From positions 248,001 through 312,000 of the forward strand of contig CBDCIS010000004.1 in the NCBI GenBank assembly GCA_965217565.1: a stretch of DNA of 64,000 bases, written 5' to 3'. This stretch comes from CBDCIS01 sp965217565. Lineage in GTDB: Bacteria; Chloroflexota; Dehalococcoidia; Lucifugimonadales; CATOSD01. Position 1 is the stretch's first letter. Each line of letters begins with the position of its first letter. Shown here one piece after another: positions 62,436 to 64,000 of this stretch. Both the position numbers and the translations under genes were made by a program. The notes beneath the pieces are model-generated. The model did no database searches, was not told the origin of the DNA, and was given only the letters and a program-made list of their open reading frames with translations.

Positions 62436-63773
62436 TCAGAGTTGAGGGGAAACGAGCAGGTTGCGGCATTCCAGGAGTGGGTTAAGGCTGTTGGACCTCC
62501 AGGAGCCAAAGAGGGATGCCAGAGCCATTTTGCTGCTTGTGCCCCGTTCAGAGCGAGTGCCGCCGCTGATCTTACGGCTGATCACCAGGTGCCTCAGGCT
62601 CCGTTCAGCCGCATTGTTCTCGGGTGGCACGTCTGGATGGGACACGAAGACGAACAGTTCCTTGATGAACCGCTCTATGCGCCGGCAGAGCTTGGCTTGA
62701 GGCGCCGTCTCGTCGTTGGAGAAGGGCTGGCATAGCGACAGCAGCAGCTTCTCCAGCATCAACTGGTTGGGAGATGCTGACGGCTGATAGCCAGACGCCG
62801 GTCGGCTGCGGGCGTCAGCACATGCCTTCGCCCTGTCATAGAGTTGGCGCACCGCTGTGGCCCACCGGGCCAGGCCTGGGTCACCAGGGTACAGCGCCTT
62901 GAGGTCATGGATGTCCCGCAGCAGGTGTGCCCAGCAGCGCTGCTTGAGGCCGGGATAATGGTTATATGCGGCGTAGAAGTCACTCACCAGCACCCCGTTG
63001 AAGGACTCTCCCAACGCCTCGTCCACCTCCTCCTTGCCACGGCCGCGACGCAGGAAATACCGCTCCGTGGGAGTGCTGAAGGTCCACACATAGCCGTTGA
63101 CCCCAGCCTCTCGCCAGCCGGTCTCATCTGCGTGCACCACAGGAGAGCCACGGATGCGCTCCAGCATCGCAGCCACTGCCGGTTGGGCCTGTTGCGCCGC
63201 CCTATGAATCGCCTCCACGATGGCGCCCACGCTCAGCTTCAACCGATGTACTGTTTGCAGGTACCACTGGATGCTTCTTATGGGCAGCCGTCCCTCTTCT
63301 CGCAGTGTCACTATCAGGCTCACGAGGTTGACCCCAAGGCGCTGACGCCCCACTGCCAATCCCTGCAATAGTTCTTGGGGCAATCGTCGTTTCCTGCACA
63401 GCGGACATATCCGTGCCACGAAGACGTGCTCGATTACCTCTGCCGGAGCCACCGGAAGCTCGATGACCTCCCGCCTCCGCTGAACCCATCCGCCTGACAG
63501 GCCCGTGCCGCACTCCGGGCACGACTCAGGAGCGTGTATCACCCGCTGCGTGGGTTCCATCCGCCGCCGGGCAAAGCCGTGGAGACGACGCTTCCTCGGT
63601 CCTTTCATCTCCGGCTGATGTCGCTTGACGGACGGCTTATTGCCCGGCATCCCTGCCGTGGGGCCGCGACTGCTCAGCAGCGCCTCCAACTCCTCTACCC
63701 GCCGCCGCAGCTCGGCAATCACCGCCAGCAGGGTCTCCCTGCTCTCACTTTGAAGATCTACTTCAGCTTCCAT
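62436..63773 (-). CDS. IS66-family transposase (TnpC)
   Basis: About 445 residues. An N-terminal coiled coil (LLAVIAELRRRVEELEALL) and a zinc-finger-like segment (CPECGTGLSGG, CPLCRKRRLP) precede the catalytic core: VVHADETGWREAG (Asp), GVLVSDFYAAYNHYPG (Asp) and PPENNAAERSLRHLVISRK (Glu). No internal stop. ATG 63773, preceded by AAGGGAG, is chosen over 63791. Confidence 0.9.
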   Translation of the reverse strand: MEAEVDLQSESRETLLAVIAELRRRVEELEALLSSRGPTAGMPGNKPSVKRHQPEMKGPRKRRLHGFARRRMEPTQRVIHAPESCPECGTGLSGGWVQRRREVIELPVAPAEVIEHVFVARICPLCRKRRLPQELLQGLAVGRQRLGVNLVSLIVTLREEGRLPIRSIQWYLQTVHRLKLSVGAIVEAIHRAAQQAQPAVAAMLERIRGSPVVHADETGWREAGVNGYVWTFSTPTERYFLRRGRGKEEVDEALGESFNGVLVSDFYAAYNHYPGLKQRCWAHLLRDIHDLKALYPGDPGLARWATAVRQLYDRAKACADARSRPASGYQPSASPNQLMLEKLLLSLCQPFSNDETAPQAKLCRRIERFIKELFVFVSHPDVPPENNAAERSLRHLVISRKISGGTRSERGTSSKMALASLFGSWRSNSLNPLLECRNLLVSPQL

Positions 63774-63794
63774 CTCTCCCTTATGACACATATG

Positions 63795-63820
63795 CCTAAG
63801 AACCGCTAGCGGTTCTTAGG
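63795..63820. repeat. Perfect 26-base palindrome near the IS66 right end
   Basis: CCTAAGAACCGCT at 63795-63807 is followed directly by its exact complement AGCGGTTCTTAGG (63808-63820), with no loop. It lies between the transposase start and the terminal repeat. Confidence 0.8.
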
Positions 63821-63847
63821 TTCATCTCAGCAACTCTGAACACTTAC

Positions 63848-64000
63848 ACATTTTACTTGCGGTACTCATGTCAGTTCCTCTTCTGTATCATGTTACAGGA
63901 TCACGACTGTGCTGATACTATAGGGTCCGCGGCCGGTCAATGCCATACCCCGGTGACGCGCCGCATTGGACAACGATTCCGGCTCCACGGCACATGCCCA
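63848..64000. other. Window end, no gene recognised
   Basis: No coding frame or RNA gene could be supported in the last 150 bases. Confidence 0.4.

Larger units (their letters stand above)
62428..63847 (-). mobile_element. IS66-family insertion sequence (single-gene type)
   Basis: Inverted repeats GTAACTGTTCAGAGTTGAG (62428) and the near complement CAACTCTGAACACTTAC (63831-63847) enclose a lone tnpC-type gene, without tnpA/tnpB, as in the ISBst12 subgroup. Confidence 0.8.

Overview
This 64 kb window looks like a metagenome-derived or environmental chromosome segment from a GC-rich bacterium, most likely Chloroflexota (Dehalococcoidia/SAR202-like). That placement is inferred from gene content: a UPF0182 membrane protein inside an arginine cluster, an enolase-superfamily dehydratase, an LLM flavin monooxygenase, an Ldh-type 2-hydroxyacid dehydrogenase, hydantoinase A/B, a methylmalonyl-CoA mutase split into two polypeptides, and many IS5-type elements. 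No rRNA gene is present. Two tRNA genes (Lys-TTT and Ile-GAT) both encode their 3' CCA.

Positions 1-18.9 kb are mostly housekeeping. They hold argJ (5' truncated by the window edge), argB, a UPF0182 protein, argD, plsY, a hyuA-hyuB pair, an MNT/HEPN toxin-antitoxin pair whose toxin is frameshifted, a two-subunit ABC exporter with the asymmetric ATP sites of heterodimeric exporters, a retropepsin-like protein lacking its catalytic Asp, ruvB, a DUF1761 membrane protein, tRNA-Lys and a divergent carbamoyltransferase.

Positions 19-43 kb are a catabolic region broken by an IS1182 element and an IS427-type element. It contains an MFS carrier with an Ldh-family dehydrogenase, a VOC protein, an S9 peptidase, a TPP enzyme, a HicB antitoxin with a decayed hicA, an LLM oxidoreductase, two polysaccharide deacetylases (one at 62 kb), gamma-glutamyltransferase, an enolase-superfamily protein, a HAD phosphatase, a lipoprotein, and a four-gene methylmalonyl-CoA operon (mutase large subunit, acyl-CoA dehydrogenase, epimerase, B12-binding subunit). 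Two methyltransferases and a GNAT protein follow in an overlapping operon.

Positions 43.6-64 kb are an accessory, strongly decayed zone. A GAF-PAS-histidine kinase-receiver-winged helix protein (frameshifted, receiver lacking its phospho-acceptor Asp) is followed by a small HTH gene and two very large secreted repeat proteins (Calx-beta, fibronectin III, LWSDG propeller repeats) broken by stops, homopolymer indels and insertion sequences. Two apparently identical IS copies sit in inverted orientation around 7.2 kb of this locus. Beyond it lie decayed sequence with one orphan CRISPR I-E-like repeat and an antisense TolB-propeller remnant, an IS630 element, a fumarylacetoacetase-family gene, an IS3 remnant, a PuuE-like deacetylase and an IS66 element.

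The recurring theme is broken genes: two toxin-antitoxin pairs that kept only the antitoxin, homopolymer frameshifts, and four IS transposases read through apparent frameshift sites. Some of the homopolymer indels could be assembly errors, so raw-read support is the first thing to check.
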